DNA of 64,000 nt from Physella acuta. Lineage: Eukaryota > Mollusca > Gastropoda > Physidae. Below are positions 11,475 through 23,130 of this stretch, piece by piece (within the stretch, counting starts at the first letter, position 1; every line of letters starts with the position of its first letter). The position numbers were made by a program, and so were the translations under genes. Below the pieces are notes generated by a model. It saw only the letters and a program-made list of their open reading frames with translations, had not been told where the DNA came from and made no database searches. The stretch lies in assembly GCF_028476545.1 (NCBI RefSeq), contig NW_026731918.1, positions 122,501 to 186,500 of the forward strand. The letters run 5' to 3'.

Positions 11475-12024
11475 GGTAATCTATCGTTTTGGGTACGTAA
11501 AATCGCCCGCGGCTATTTATGTACGAAAACGTTACCTCATTGTCAAGGCTTTAATAGAAGTATATTGTCATACTTTTGTGTCAAATATTATAGATAAATG
11601 AATAATAAACCTAAATCAATGGCTAAATATATCGATATAGGCTAGAAATTAACTTTAAACAGCAGTGTCTGAGAGCAAGATTTGCTATATAAACAGCAGC
11701 CATTTGTAAAATAGAGTGGCTTCCCCCTGAATCTGGCGCTAAAAGCTTATAAAAATCAAACTTAGACAAGATGGCTGCTAGATCTATATAGTAAATGAGC
11801 ATGGTTGCATCTGTTGGAAACATCGCTAGTCTTCATGTATTACGAAAAAGTTTTAATTCAATTGTTTAAAAACAGGTACATAAATGAATCAAGGAAACAT
11901 TTTTGAATTTTTTAAAACATAAATCCTCCTCAAAATGTGAAATAATTATTAAAATTTAAGGAGTCACCTGTTTTTCACATTACAAATCGCGGGTGATTTT
12001 ACGTACCCAAAACGATAGATTACC
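11475..12024. mobile_element. Miniature TIR element with exact 8-bp target duplication (copy 1)
   Basis: Inverted ends of about 40 bp begin GGTAATCTATCGTTTTGGGT and continue through TACGTAAAATCGCCCGCGG. GCTAAGCC at 11467-11474 is repeated exactly at 12025-12032. The second full copy is 56307-56777, also with an exact 8-bp duplication; fragments are near 22950-23130 and 24208-24245. Duplications of 8 bp fit hAT, P or Merlin superfamilies. The ends do not show the usual hAT CAG start, so the superfamily stays open. No coding capacity. Confidence 0.9.
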
Positions 12025-12032
12025 GCTAAGCC

Positions 12033-12639
12033 TGCCCTAAGGACGAAGGTGACGGTCTAGTCTACCTACCGTAGTTTAAAGACTTTAGATTTTACGTTCT
12101 AGCACTAGATCTGCCTTGATCTAGAATCTAGTTAGATCTAGATCTCGAATCTAGTAGTAGCTCTAGATCTAGATCTACTACAATATTATTGAATAAGGCG
12201 CGCAGTTCGGAGAAACAGATTTCTTGTTTTGCTATGATCCTTCTTTCAGTTTTGCTTATCTAACTGACAAGAACACTCTAATCGAAAATAAATAATCGAA
12301 AATATTCATATTATCGACAATATTCCACCAGCTTTTACTTTCTCATATTGAAACATTGATATTTATATAGCTATGCCTAGAGGAAGTATTAGAACATGAA
12401 ATTTTGTCAGTTTTCATCGTTTACACCTCAGTACTTCATCATATAGGCCCCTACGGAGTATTTATTTTATATAATATATAAAGTATAAAGCAAAGAGGTC
12501 AGGTGCCCGATAGGGCACTTCCCAGCGCCGCAGGCGCGTGAAATTTGGCACGATGGTGCCTTGGGGCGATTGAACACGAGGGCCGGTGACGGTTTGCCGA
12601 AACGTCTACGGACAGGGGGTCAAAACTGACCTCGACTGA
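12033..12639. other. CTAGAT hexamer-rich stretch, otherwise unassigned
   Basis: Positions 12090-12180 are dominated by AGATCTAGATCT-type runs, as are 11296-11466. From about 12495 GC rises (CCCAGCGCCGCAGGCGCGTG), leading into the tandem duplication that follows. No gene recognised. Confidence 0.5.
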
Positions 12640-13360
12640 CCGGCGCCTTATATGGGCTATATTACGAAAAAAAATTTCACCCGACGACCCCACTTTAAAT
12701 TTTGTGAGGTGGTAGGAGAACGCCTTGGGGTGTCATAAAAAACTCGGCATATCTGGGAAAACTTCGTAAAGGGGTCAAAACTGACCAGTTGTATTTCCCT
12801 ATATAATCTTTGTATTTTATTTTTATGGGAAAAACAGGGTAATTTCAAAACGAATTTTAGGGCACTTACCCTCTTTACATCTGGCTAATTTTTTGAAGGT
12901 TTATAATTAAATGGCTTGGCCGTAAGGCAGACCTGTCGGTTTCACTCAAAGCCCGTCGTCGAGGGCTAAAAAGTGACCGCGAGTGAAATTCTCTTTATAT
13001 GAGCTCTATTACGAAAGGAATTTTCCTCCGACGACCCCCCTTGATATTTTGTGAGGTGGTAGGAGAACGCCTTGGGGTGTCACAAAAAACTCGGCATATC
13101 TGGGAAAACTTCGTAAAGGGGTCAAAACTGACCGGTCGTATTTCCCTATATAATCTTTGTATTTTATGGGAAAAACAGAGGGTGATTTCAAAACGGATTT
13201 TAGGGCACTTACCGTCTTTACATCTGGCTAATTTTTTGCATACTCTTAGGTAAATGGCTTGACCTTTAGGGAAAACTGTCAGTTCAACTCAAAGCCCTCG
13301 ACGAGGGCTAAAAAGTGTTGCGAGTGAAATTCTCTTTATAGGAGCTCTTTTACGACACTC
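12640..13360. repeat. Tandem duplication of about 348 bp
   Basis: GTGAGGTGGTAGGAGAACGC starts at 12703 and again at 13051, an offset of 348 bp. Homology runs from about 12640 to 13360 with moderate divergence. Apparent reading frames in both copies (for example 12999-13253) contain no known domain. A third, weaker start of the unit is near 12560. Confidence 0.85.
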
Positions 13361-13463
13361 TCACAGCAGCCCTAACAGTCATGTATAAATGTGTCATCTA
13401 GTTCATATGGTCTTTGTGCTAAATTTCTCTTTTGCACATTTTTCGTTGTGTTTTTTCTGGTTG

Positions 13464-13640
13464 CGCTTTTTTCTGTTTGCGCTTTTTTCTGTGTGCGCTT
13501 TTTTCCGTTTGAGCTTTTTTCCGTTTGCCCTTTTTTCTGTGTGCACTTTTTTCTGTGTGCGCTTTTTTCTCTTTGCGCTTTTTTCAGTTTGCGCTTTTTT
13601 CTGTTTGCGCTTTTTTCTGTGTGCGCTTTTTTCCGTGTGC
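13464..13640. repeat. 18-bp minisatellite
   Basis: About ten copies of TGCGCTTTTTTCTGTKTG. The repeat is a multiple of three, so frames stay open on both strands and spell a Lys-rich or Phe-rich repeat. This is a by-product of the period and not evidence of a protein. Confidence 0.9.
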
Positions 13641-13905
13641 GAGGGGGGTGGGGGGTGCGACCGCACTGGGTGACACCATTTAGGGGGGTGACACCAAGGC
13701 AAAAAATAGCAAAATATATAGAGACAAACTTGAGGGGGGGGGGGGGTGCAAATCAAAAACTTGAGGGGAGGGTAGCAAATCGAAAGTTTGAGGAGGGGGG
13801 GGGGGTGCAAATCGAAAATTTTAAAGTCTGTCCCCGGGTCTGGGGGGTGACACCATTAAGTGCTGCACCGGGTGAGACCCGACCTCGCTACGCCACTGCA
13901 TATAC
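13640..13905. mobile_element. Degenerate copy of the CAGAGGCGTAGC miniature hAT family
   Basis: Contains the family's G-runs followed by TGCAAATCGAAA and GTCCCCGGG phrases, and ends CTCGCTACGCCACTGC, a variant of the family terminus. Two extra GGGGTGACACCA phrases bracket the interior. The left end is not clear. Confidence 0.55.
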
Positions 13906-14423
13906 ACATTCATATACACATACATACACACATACATATATATATTTATGACAAACGCATGGTGTTCTTTGTTAGGTCTTGTGCTACCTTTTCTTGTAGC
14001 ACTGTAGGTATTTGTCCACGGCTTAGGAGTTCCGCCTCTACTAGGCAGTGGACACCTCATTTGGCACCTATATATCCAACTCATATAAAGAAGCACACTC
14101 TGACTGCAGGTTCCAGATTACAAAACTTTATTTCCTACTAACACTGTTCTCTGCATTCAATGTTGTGCTCTCCCATCTGACCAAACCATCCCCCATTTTA
14201 ATACAAAAATATAGGACTACTACTCCTTCTTAACTGTTTTAATTAAACAAGCTGCAATTTTGGTATTAACATATATTATATATGCAGGCTTCCATTATGA
14301 TTAACATATTGTTAATACAAATTGATTCTAATTAATGGAGTAAAAAAAAACACAAATTCTGACGTATTAACATATTGTTAAAGGATTGCTGAAATAAGTG
14401 TTAGTGTTAGTGTATAAACATAT
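13906..14423. other. Intergenic stretch downstream of MRPL40
   Basis: A CATACACATACA-type microsatellite lies at 13905-13950. The remainder has no recognised gene. Small frames around 13860-14230 look random. Confidence 0.4.
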
Positions 14424-14429
14424 TTTATT
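14424..14429 (-). terminator. Polyadenylation signal of MRPL40
   Basis: AATAAA on the minus strand, 23 nt past the stop codon. It implies a very short 3' UTR unless a later signal is used. Confidence 0.5.
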
Positions 14430-14451
14430 ATAGATATTTCACACACAATTT

Positions 14452-17400
14452 TTAATATTTTCTAGTTGTATCTACATATTCCCCATCAGGAACACTATAA
14501 TCTTTAAAAGCTGGAGACTCTTTAGGCCCTTGAAATTCTATAGGAATAAAACTGTAGTCAACCTAAGAATGATAAAATTATAACTTACTAGTACAAAATT
14601 TACTGATGTCTCAAACATTCAAAGCACACCACTAAACCTATGTAATTACCTTTTTTCTTCTTCTTGTGCGTTCTAAATTTTAGTGTTGGAAGAGATTCCC
14701 TCCAACACAATTAAGTATAAGTGTCAACTTGTTATGCGCCATATAGGCCGGTGACTCCAATTTCAGCCTGCTTTTCTTTTTGTATTTGCTTTTACAGCCT
14801 TTGTCTAACTAAAAACAAACTACAAGGCAGCAGTTGTTTGATTTTGGAATTTCTCCTAAAAGAGTTGCTGTCCCCAGCTGTCCAGCCTCATCTGCCCGAG
14901 GGTTGGAACTCAAAAGACTTCAGTTTAGCAACAATGAGCTTTACCGACTTCACCACGCCAACCCCTAATTACCTTTTAACTATGTATATAAGTATAAGAA
15001 TAATTAACAAAATATTACTAATAATCCTTAAATCATTGAACAATTATAACTAGATCAACCTTTTGGAATATTTTACCTAACAAACAATATTATCAAGGAT
15101 GAAGATCGAAAGAATTATGCCAAGTCTTACCAATAAAGCTGACTGATATAGATCTTGTGAAACTGCTTTCAATTCTTGTAGAGCTTCAAATTGTGCAGAC
15201 ATTATCTGTTCACACAATTTGTACTCAAAATGCCACTGTTTTGTTTTGTGAAATCCCCATTTTTTAGTTAAAGCAGCTCTCGATTCATCCCTTTCTAATG
15301 ATGGTACAAGGGGGCTTCTTTTCCGTTCACTTAAAAAAGACAAAAAGAGATTTTAAAAATTTGAAAAGAAAAATCATAATACAAGCAGATATGGATGACC
15401 AAGAAATAAATTAAGCATAAGAATAATTAAGTATTAAAAATAAACTTCAACATGAAATTCTTCCCCCTTAAAGTTTAAAAACATTAAAATTGTAAAAGTA
15501 CTTTTTCAACAGATAGCCAGAGGCGTAGCGACGGGGGGCGGGTGGGTACAAATGTCCTAGGGCATCGACCCAAGGGGCGCCAAAATAAGCTCACCCTAGC
15601 TGTTATTTTGAATTATAAATATAAAAAATATATGGGGGGGGGGGCAAATTGAAAATTGTCACCGTTCCCCCCCCCCCCCCCCCCGACGCTGGGGGGGGGT
15701 CACTGCGGCCTCTGCAGACAGCTTATGTGTAATTTGAATTGCATTAGTGACTTCAAAGTTTGATTCACAATAAATAAAATTGCCAAGGTCTTATATGATT
15801 ACTGGCTGTCCCTGGCAGGCTCTGCACTGGCTTTCATGAAAAGCTTATCTGTCAAGGGCTGTGACTTGTGTGTTTATTTAGCATCATATACCCCACACTG
15901 CCCTTATTTTGAGAATATATTAATTAAATTTCCAATTAATTTTTGCATGCAAGTATAGAAAATATATATAACTTTAAACAAGCCACAACCATAAACGAAC
16001 ATAGACATAAACATAATCTCCTCTCCTTGTACATATACGCCTAAAATAACTAGCACATAAATAAAAAAAAACATAAACCCTAACCCTTACTAAAACTTCA
16101 AAACATAAACACACAAAAAATAAGCATAAACCAACCCTCACCACAGCCTCAACCACAAACATTAATATAAAGTCCTACACTGACATCTAAAACCTTTATT
16201 TAAACCTATTCCTAGCCCATTCCTAACATATCCTTGAGCTATCCCAAACCGGATCTCTCTCTCAAATTGACGGGGAGTAGTTGATTGGGGATGATATCCT
16301 ACTGTAACTCTTTGTGCAGGATTATTATCATCAACCTTCTGACATGTTCTTATTTTCCCGTCCCTTTCCACTGGTTATATGTCAGAAAATTGGCCACATC
16401 TATTAAAAAAATGTGATGCTAATAATGGGCCGCCCCCTTAACTCTAATTCACGTTCAAATAAACAAACCCTAACTTTCAATTTAATATCACCTAAATGTG
16501 TATTTAATTTATAACACTTTACTAATGTTTTGAACTACAGTAATAGTTAATCCAACAGGAAATTCCAATCTTCCCTTAGCTATCACGCACATTCACTCTA
16601 ATAATTAAAGTATATTTCATATAAACCAACCGATAAAATTGCCACAAATTACATTTCTAATTTTTTAAAACTCAAATAATAAACCAAGTATATTTTTTAA
16701 CATTTTAATTTCAAGATTTAACTCTACCATAACAAAAAAATACCAAATGTGACTTATTATAACAATAACCCTATTAAATTAATCTATCTTATACAATCTT
16801 TTATATTTTACGTGCCCCTCCACTTAAGTTGCTGCGGGGTTAGAAGGAAGTGTGGGAAATATTTAAAGAGGATATTATCAATCCTATATTCTTAGCATGT
16901 GACCTTGTTATTTAAATGTACACAGTGCCTGTGCTACATTTCTTGAATCATATTTGTCGAAACCGCCCAGGTGTGAGGGACATAGAAAGGCGCTCTCAGT
17001 TACACTAATGAAAGGGCGCTGAGTATGGCCCCTGGCTCGGTTTAATCAACGATTGTCGTGTGCCAACGTATCAATATTGTAGTGCTCACTGGTGAGCCCG
17101 GGGCACCAAATTGCCCCCAGCCAGGTCGCTGGAGGACGCGCCTGATAAGAAATAGTCAATGATTATTGTTGCCCATCATGTCTTTAGTATTTGGACTTTT
17201 TTTTAAATGAACGTAGGCGCCATAGTGCTCACAGGGGAGTCTAGGGCACTTTGGGACATGCAATCACCGGGGTGCTGGCAGCTGTGTCTCAGTTTTACCA
17301 CTGAATATAATAGTACCCCTTTCCCGCTATGCAGGATGCCAGATTAACAGATTGGATACCAAGTGCTACAATAACCACTCTAGAACTCTTGGCGCCAAAC

Positions 17401-20400
17401 CGTGACAAAAATCACACTACCCTCAGCGGCGCCAAGAAGAAATTTTTTATAGCAGTAACCTTCTCAACTCCCCAAAGTTTCATGGCAATCGGATAAACAG
17501 TGTCAAACCGCAATCGACTTTCATTTCATGGAGATCGGATGAAAAGTATATGCATAAAAGACAGACAAACAGACATACATTGCTTTATATATATATATAT
17601 ATAGATAGATTGATTGTGACCAAAAGAATTGATAAATAAATAATAAGTAACCAATGCAGCTAAATTGCTCCAGCACTGAGGTCTTAAGTAGTGATAAAAT
17701 AAAAAAATAATTAGTAAACAATGCACCTGTGAAGTGCCTTTAAATATAAAATAAAAAGTAAAACCTGAATTATAATAGCAGCATTTTAAATTATGAAATA
17801 TTGAATTTTATTGTATCTCAACCTGTTTTTATTTAAGAATGTTAAATACTAAATAACACCACAGTTGAAAGCAGTGCAGAATATTTAAATTATGAGGAGC
17901 TAAAATGGCAGAAATTAGGTCACCTATATGGCCTATAGAAAAATAAAAAAATTGAAAACATTTTGAAATTTCACTGAATTTAGCCAGAAAGAGTGCATGC
18001 GAACACTCCCGGTGTTATAGTAGCTAGATCTATAATGTACCAGTGTGGCAAAAAAAAACAAAAAACATGAAACATTCACTCTTGGATTTCTATAAAAGAC
18101 AATGCCAGCTGTTGTGAATGGAATTTTAGTGTACTGCATGGGTCTGAGAGTATGTGTGCAGTGGAATGTGTATTAATAAAGTTTTTGAATGTGACAAGCC
18201 AAGTAAGGATGTGACATGTGAGAGTATGATTTGGTTGTTAGGGAAGGAGTTGAAATCAGTCTTGGTCTTGTCATGTTAGGGTGTGGATGTCTTTGTCTGT
18301 CGTCCCCGATGCAGTCGTTTCCGTTCTATGCGATTTAACTTAAATTAACAACGCCATGCTGTTCTGATTTATATTAAATCGTCTGTGTACACTGCACTTA
18401 AAGTCCTTCGACCCTGTCCACACCTCACATTCGTAACACCAGCCAGTACATCAGCCACAGACATACTTAGATTTATATGGTTATATATATATCTATAGAT
18501 AATTAGGCCTAAATCATTGTTTTTAAAACTTATGTATTACTTACTTGGCTAATTTTAACTTTCTATTGTCTAATTCTATTTCATCAACTGGCTTTAAAAT
18601 TCGACCAAATTTTGTGAGTCTCCTTATCTCTTTTTCTATTCTTTTGATTTTCTTTGCTTCCCGAGCTGCAATAATACCAGGGTCAATCCTTTTCTTCTTT
18701 TTCATAGGTTCTGCCCTAAAGACATTAAATTGGCATTTAAAAAAATTCACAATCATTAAATATTTGCAAGTCAAAAAAAATATATTTTTAACATTATTCC
18801 TAATTAGTATTTTGCAGTTTTCAAATTAGAATCTTGAAATAGTAGTAGGCTTCGCTCAAGCCATAAGTAGCCAAGGCAAATTTTAAACATTTACAAGACC
18901 AAATTTCTGAAAAGCATTCTCCCCTCAATGTAACATATGTAGATTTGGAAAAGGCCTTTGAATCTATCGTATGGATAGAGAAACTAATGGTCAGTCAAGA
19001 CACAGTGGAATCTCAACCTAAGTGATAGCAATAATTATAAAAAACATCGATAAATACTATGATGATTTTACTTGCCAAGTGGTACAGATAGAAAAACATG
19101 GTAGAAAATGAAAAACTGGATGATGAGTAGACAGGAAACAATAGAAAGGCAAATTATGGAGAAGAAATGGTGATGCTTAGGAAAGTTGCTGACAATTGAG
19201 CTGGACAGGCTCTAACTCTAAGTGGAACCCACAGCCAAGCAATGCAGACACGGTGACAATTGTTGACTCGAGAATTCCGAAAGGATAGGTATGAATTGAA
19301 AATGACAGGAGACTAGAGAGTGGAAAGGTTTGACAGAGGCTGTTTGCTCATCAAGGAACAAAATGGACATATTTGTTTAATTTTAATAGACACTATTAAG
19401 TTTAAGATTCTAAACTAAAATATTATAAATATTTTTGAGTTACTGCACAGACAGAATTAGGCAATTATATCATAATAGTAGATTTCATTAAGAGTAATTA
19501 ATAAGCACAACATATTTCTTTTTTGCAAGTAACTGCTTTGTAACAATTTAACAGAGATTGTTGAAGTTATATGAAAGTTCTGCATTTTCTTAAGAAGAAA
19601 TATTTGCACGTGGCTATTTCAGCCTTGAGCCCTATCTTATCTTCAATTATCTAAGATACTTGTATACACCATGCTTACCATAAAAGATGAGTCTTATAAA
19701 ATAATAAAGGTGTTGACTGAGTATGAAAACTTGAACATAACATGTATGGCTTCAACAGATATGATCTGTAAAGTAATAGAAATAAAACAAAATGTAGTCC
19801 TTGCTAATTATTACAATAAATCACAGTTAAACATAATAGCTGATCCGAAGGTCCCAGAGTCAATTTGTCTTAAATTGGCACTTAATAATTATGTTGGAGG
19901 CAATCCCTTGCATCATTACAACTAAGAACCATAAAAAAAATTGATTTTCCAATTAAGTGATTTATAGAACTAACCCAAAATATTAACATTGAAGGTTTAT
20001 ATTGGGCCTTAAATTCTATGTTTAGATAAAAAGTAATAGATGTACTTCTTTAATATAGGGGAAAGTCTAACCCTACATAAACACTGTATTTCTTAAAGCC
20101 TTTTTACTTCTTAACTGTAATATTGAAAGGGATTTTCAACACAATTAAGTATTACAAGTTAACATTATGGCCCATTAATTGCTTTTCTTTCAGGTTTTTA
20201 TTCCATAGCTTCTGTCCACCAAACAACAATCTGCAAGGAGGTAGTTGTTTGATTTTGGAGTTGTTTTCTAGGTTGCTGACCCCAGCAAATCAAACTCATC
20301 GACCAGGGTGACGAAGACTTGTTTGGGAGTTGGCAATCATACTCTCTCCTACCTGACCTACTGACCATGCAGTCCCAGTTTTAACAAAAAAAGGGCAGAC

Positions 20401-21235
20401 AAAGCCCAAAATTCATTTTGTGTGTTCGTCTTTTATGAATTACTAGATCTAAATATTTCATCCAATTGTCATGAAACTTAGGGAAGTTATTGGAATCACT
20501 CCTAGAAAGGTCTGTGTCATTTAAAAAAATGTAAATATCCTCTCCCCCATTAAAAATTTCTGGCTTTAAAAAAAAACAACTAAATACTGGCAGTCAGCAT
20601 TTCTTTCAGACACCTTTCTATAGGGGTGTAGATGGAATGAAGGGGCGGGGGAGGAGAAGATTGCGATGATGGCTACACCAAAATACACTTCTTTATTTTA
20701 CTACATTAACATAGGCTAAATGATACTTTTTTGCTAGTCTTGCATTCTTACTCTTAGCATCTTAACAGTGGTTCTTCACAACTACAACATTTAAAAATAT
20801 GTAAATAATAACCACATTATTATAGTCAACATCATTTTTTTAAGTACAAATGAGAGGACTTAGCAGTTGCTTTTGTTTTGCAGACAATTATTCTTTCTAA
20901 AGGGGCTCTAATAAGGGTTTATTTCCAAGCAGACAGCAAAGTGCAAATACATCGGCACATGAGCAATGAGCACACAAGCCCCAGGGTGTGCTGGAGGAAA
21001 GTCAATAACCCTTAATAATAGTGAGGTAAAACACCACAAATACTACCCTGGTGTCTGGAGTGTCATGGGGCACTCTCAGGAACCACGAGTTACTCTATCT
21101 TGAAAGACCTGAACTTATTACTACAGTAGATAAATTTAAAACTAAGTGAACAGATTATCTAGAAATCCAGACTTACGACTGAGATGCAGTAGAAGTTAAA
21201 GATGTCAACAAAGAAAACCTTGCCATGCTGCCCAT
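14452..21235 (-). CDS. MRPL40: Mitochondrial ribosomal protein L40 (mL40), 4 coding exons
   Basis: A structural protein of the mitochondrial ribosome large subunit. Coding exons in transcript order: 21235-21177, 18715-18545, 15329-15131, 14562-14452. All introns are GT-AG and the phases agree, giving 540 nt and 179 residues; the human protein is 206. Exon 1 gives a short basic, Ser/Thr-rich leader (MGSMARFSLLTSLTST), suitable for mitochondrial targeting. I chose the ATG at 21235 because it is the first after an in-frame stop; a second Met lies three codons on. Exon 2 carries the family's Lys/Arg block (EPMKKKKRIDPG). Exon 3 carries the helical ESRAALTKKWGFHK segment and exon 4 the tail with PDGEYVDTTRKY, matching the human C-terminal region in order. 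Introns 2 and 3 hold repeats and a LINE remnant. The gene looks intact. Exon 1 is the least certain part because leaders are poorly conserved. Confidence 0.88.
14690..14960 (+). repeat. Dispersed repeat, copy 1, in MRPL40 intron 3
   Basis: Shares CAACACAATTAAGTATAAG, TTTCAGCCTGCTTTTCTTTTT and AGTTGTTTGATTTTGGA with 20125-20360, in the same orientation. It may be a fragment of a longer element, unnamed. Not coding. Confidence 0.7.
15518..15714. mobile_element. CAGAGGCGTAGC miniature hAT element, 197 bp
   Basis: Starts CAGAGGCGTAGCGACGG and ends GCGGCCTCTG. Flanks CAGATAGC (15510-15517) and CAGACAGC (15715-15722) match at 7 of 8 positions, consistent with the 8-bp target duplication of hAT elements. 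The interior has G- and C-runs plus GCAAATTGAAAATTG. It lies in MRPL40 intron 3's neighbour, intron 2. Confidence 0.7.
15796..17612. mobile_element. Composite repeat of the 'GCCGTCCC' family, in MRPL40 intron 2
   Basis: The head TACTGGCTGTCCCTGGCAGG resembles the heads at 58995 and 60058. An A/C-rich tract follows (15975-16160), then modules at 16930-17300 (GTGCTCACTGGTGAGCCCGG), then a tail at 17460-17612 with AGTTTCATGGCAATCGGAT, ACAGACAAACAGACATAC and a TA run. A similar tail is at 41400-41475. The family is non-autonomous here and its class is not established. Confidence 0.6.
17613..18544. other. MRPL40 intron 2, remainder
   Basis: AT-rich with no recognised exon. A segment at 18165-18440 has an LTR-like look (AATAAAG near 18174, a terminal CGTAACA), but I could not find matching ends. 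Confidence 0.4.
18905..19340 (+). mobile_element. Decayed LINE fragment (reverse transcriptase region)
   Basis: Positions 18930-18980 translate as NVTYVDLEKAFESIVW, the first catalytic block of LINE-type reverse transcriptases. IIKNIDKYYDDFTCQV follows with shifts, then KWNP-like C-terminal words near 19220. Several stops and frame changes are present, so it is a dead fragment. It lies in MRPL40 intron 1, antisense to the gene. Confidence 0.65.
19671..19925 (+). CDS. Unrecognised 84-codon reading frame
   Basis: An open frame from ATG to TAA inside MRPL40 intron 1, antisense to it. I recognise no domain, signal peptide or membrane segment. Residue composition is protein-like (MLTIKDESYKIIKVLTEYEN), which is more than the other chance frames nearby offer. 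It follows a LINE remnant and may be a fragment of a mobile element. Probability of being a real gene is low. Confidence 0.15.
   Translation: MLTIKDESYKIIKVLTEYENLNITCMASTDMICKVIEIKQNVVLANYYNKSQLNIIADPKVPESICLKLALNNYVGGNPLHHYN
20125..20360 (+). repeat. Dispersed repeat, copy 2, in MRPL40 intron 1
   Basis: Second copy of the repeat at 14690-14960, sharing CAACACAATTAAGTATTACA and GTAGTTGTTTGATTTTGGAG. Confidence 0.7.
20361..20885. other. MRPL40 intron 1, unassigned part
   Basis: AT-rich; nothing recognisable. Confidence 0.4.
20886..21110. repeat. Fragment of the 'GCCGTCCC' family modules
   Basis: Phrases AGCCCCAGGGTGTGCTGG, AATAGTGAGGTAAAAC and GTCATGGGGCACTCTCAGG match the modules at 40980-41120 and 54030-54160. 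Confidence 0.5.
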
Positions 21236-21755
21236 AGCGCAGAGTAGAACCTCTAATTCTGATGATAAAAATCATAAGCAGATCTTAGTCTAGATTTGAA
21301 CTTGACTGTCTAGACTAGCTACTAAGCATCTAGTTGTTAGCTAGTACAAGTAGATCTAAATCTTCTTGGTCTAGAAGGTAGAACATCTTGATTCTTGTAC
21401 TAGAATCCTGCACAGTGTTTCTTCCAGGGATCTAAGAGCCCCCCCCCCCCTCCCCTCTCCCCCACCCCCCGAACTAAATGGAAATTATTCAGAAAATATA
21501 TATATAGCCTACTTTTAACGGTGTCCGTTAATTTGAGATTTTCATCAAAATGCCAAACTAAAACTAACTAGATTACTAGAGTGAGAATAGAGATCTAGGC
21601 CTTGTAAATACATTGTTAATTAATATTAACGAGCCAACCCGCGGCATATCATACACCGCTATTTAGTTGTTTTAACAGATTTTATAAAATTTTCATTTTT
21701 GTTTCCCACTAGATTTGACTAGATCTAGTTTCATTTTTTACAGAGATTATAATAT
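21236..21755. other. Upstream region of MRPL40
   Basis: No TATA box can be placed with confidence. Contains a C-run at 21438-21468, CTAGAT-type words, and a GAGCCAACCCGCGGCATATC fragment at 21631 related to the intron repeats at 55485 and 55818. Confidence 0.4.
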
Positions 21756-22759
21756 AGAGCAAATTACACTGTCCGGACACACACCGCGAAAAAACGCAAC
21801 TTAAAACTTCCATGCGGTCTCATTCAGTAACCGCTTAACATAGGAAGGAAAAAAAAGTATCATATCTATCCGCAATCATTCTACTTTAATAATGTGTGTG
21901 TCATTTTGTATTCATACGCATAGAACTTTAGCTATTCTTGTTATAGTGACTGGGGGGTCTTAACATGTGTTCGGACACATGTAATACAATTTCAAATGTG
22001 TTCGGACACCTTTACCCGTCATCGGACATAGCACTTTTTGTTCATTTAGAATAATTTAAAGTCAATTTAATGAATAAAAACATATATTATATGCATTTAT
22101 ATTGTGTTATTGATTGTTTGTGAGGTAATTTTAATAGTATAAAACCTTTTTCCCACACTCCCAAAGTTCATCCCATTCAGCCATTGCGGCTCGCGCAGTA
22201 CGCTGCTAAGCCAGCCAGGTCACATGATTCCCCCTCCTCTTTCGCATTCCACTGCCTTCTTGACCTTATTTTGACCCTTTCCCTTCAATAACCAGCCCCT
22301 TTTATGCTCTAAATTCTTATTTAATAATATTTTTGTGTTGCTGTCCGGTCCCATGTAAGGTCAAAAAAGTTAGCGAACACCCCTTTTTTATTGTTCAAGC
22401 ACAAAATAACCCATTAACCTTGACATTTACGATGTTCCATACATATATAGAAGCTATTTATAGTGTAACCTTTTAGCTAAGCGTTGATTGGTTCAAGTTT
22501 TGCCCCTAAGTCCAACCCTAGGTCACTTCATCCGGCTGGTGTAAAAATAGAAATGTGCGTACCATGCAACGTTAAAAATTTTCTAAAAATAATTCTTGAG
22601 AGAGGAAACGGAAGTACTGGACACGGAAGTGTTCATAAATGAACAGTTTACGTGCAGGCGCCGTGGTTTCGCATGAGACATGCTAATTAAAGTTTCTATG
22701 AGCCAAAAACCGACGAAGTGTTCGGTCCCACGTAGTGTTCGGACAATGTAATTTGCTCT
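21756..22759. mobile_element. About 1-kb TIR element with TA ends
   Basis: TAGAGCAAATTACACTGTCC at the left is matched by GGACAATGTAATTTGCTCTA at the right. Both ends are a TA, consistent with TA target duplication as in Tc1/mariner-like elements. GTGTTCGGACAC, a 12-bp palindrome, recurs near 21967, and shorter forms near 21998 and 22737. No transposase frame is present, so it is non-autonomous. Confidence 0.75.
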
Positions 22760-22949
22760 AGATCTAGATCTATAAGACCATTTTAAACAGAAAAAAAATG
22801 TATTTCTCCTCTTCTATTGAAGCTAGAAATATAAATTAAAATTTGGTACCAATGGAATTCTTAATCCTTCTTCTTATGATTTTAAGATAAAATACTCAAA
22901 AATTCATTTTGAATGCTATACTATACCTAGACTATATTATATTAAATAT

Positions 22950-23130
22950 TAAAGCCTTGACAATGAGGTAACTTTTTCGTACATTCATTACTTTTCATTA
23001 CTATCATCATTACTAGATCTAGATCTAGCCGCGGGCGATTTTAGATCATTTTACGTACCTAAACTTTTACTAAAGCCTAAACGACCTAAACCTAACCTAA
23101 ATAAAACTATGACTACATACTAAAACGATA
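22950..23130. mobile_element. Fragment of the GGTAATC miniature family
   Basis: CCTTGACAATGAGGTAACTT and GCCGCGGGCGATTTTA with TTTTACGTACC match parts of 11475-12024, rearranged and interrupted by AGATCT runs. Confidence 0.6.

Noticed and set aside
18165-18440. Solo LTR
   Set aside because: An AATAAAG word and a CA-type end are suggestive, but no matching TG start or target duplication could be placed.
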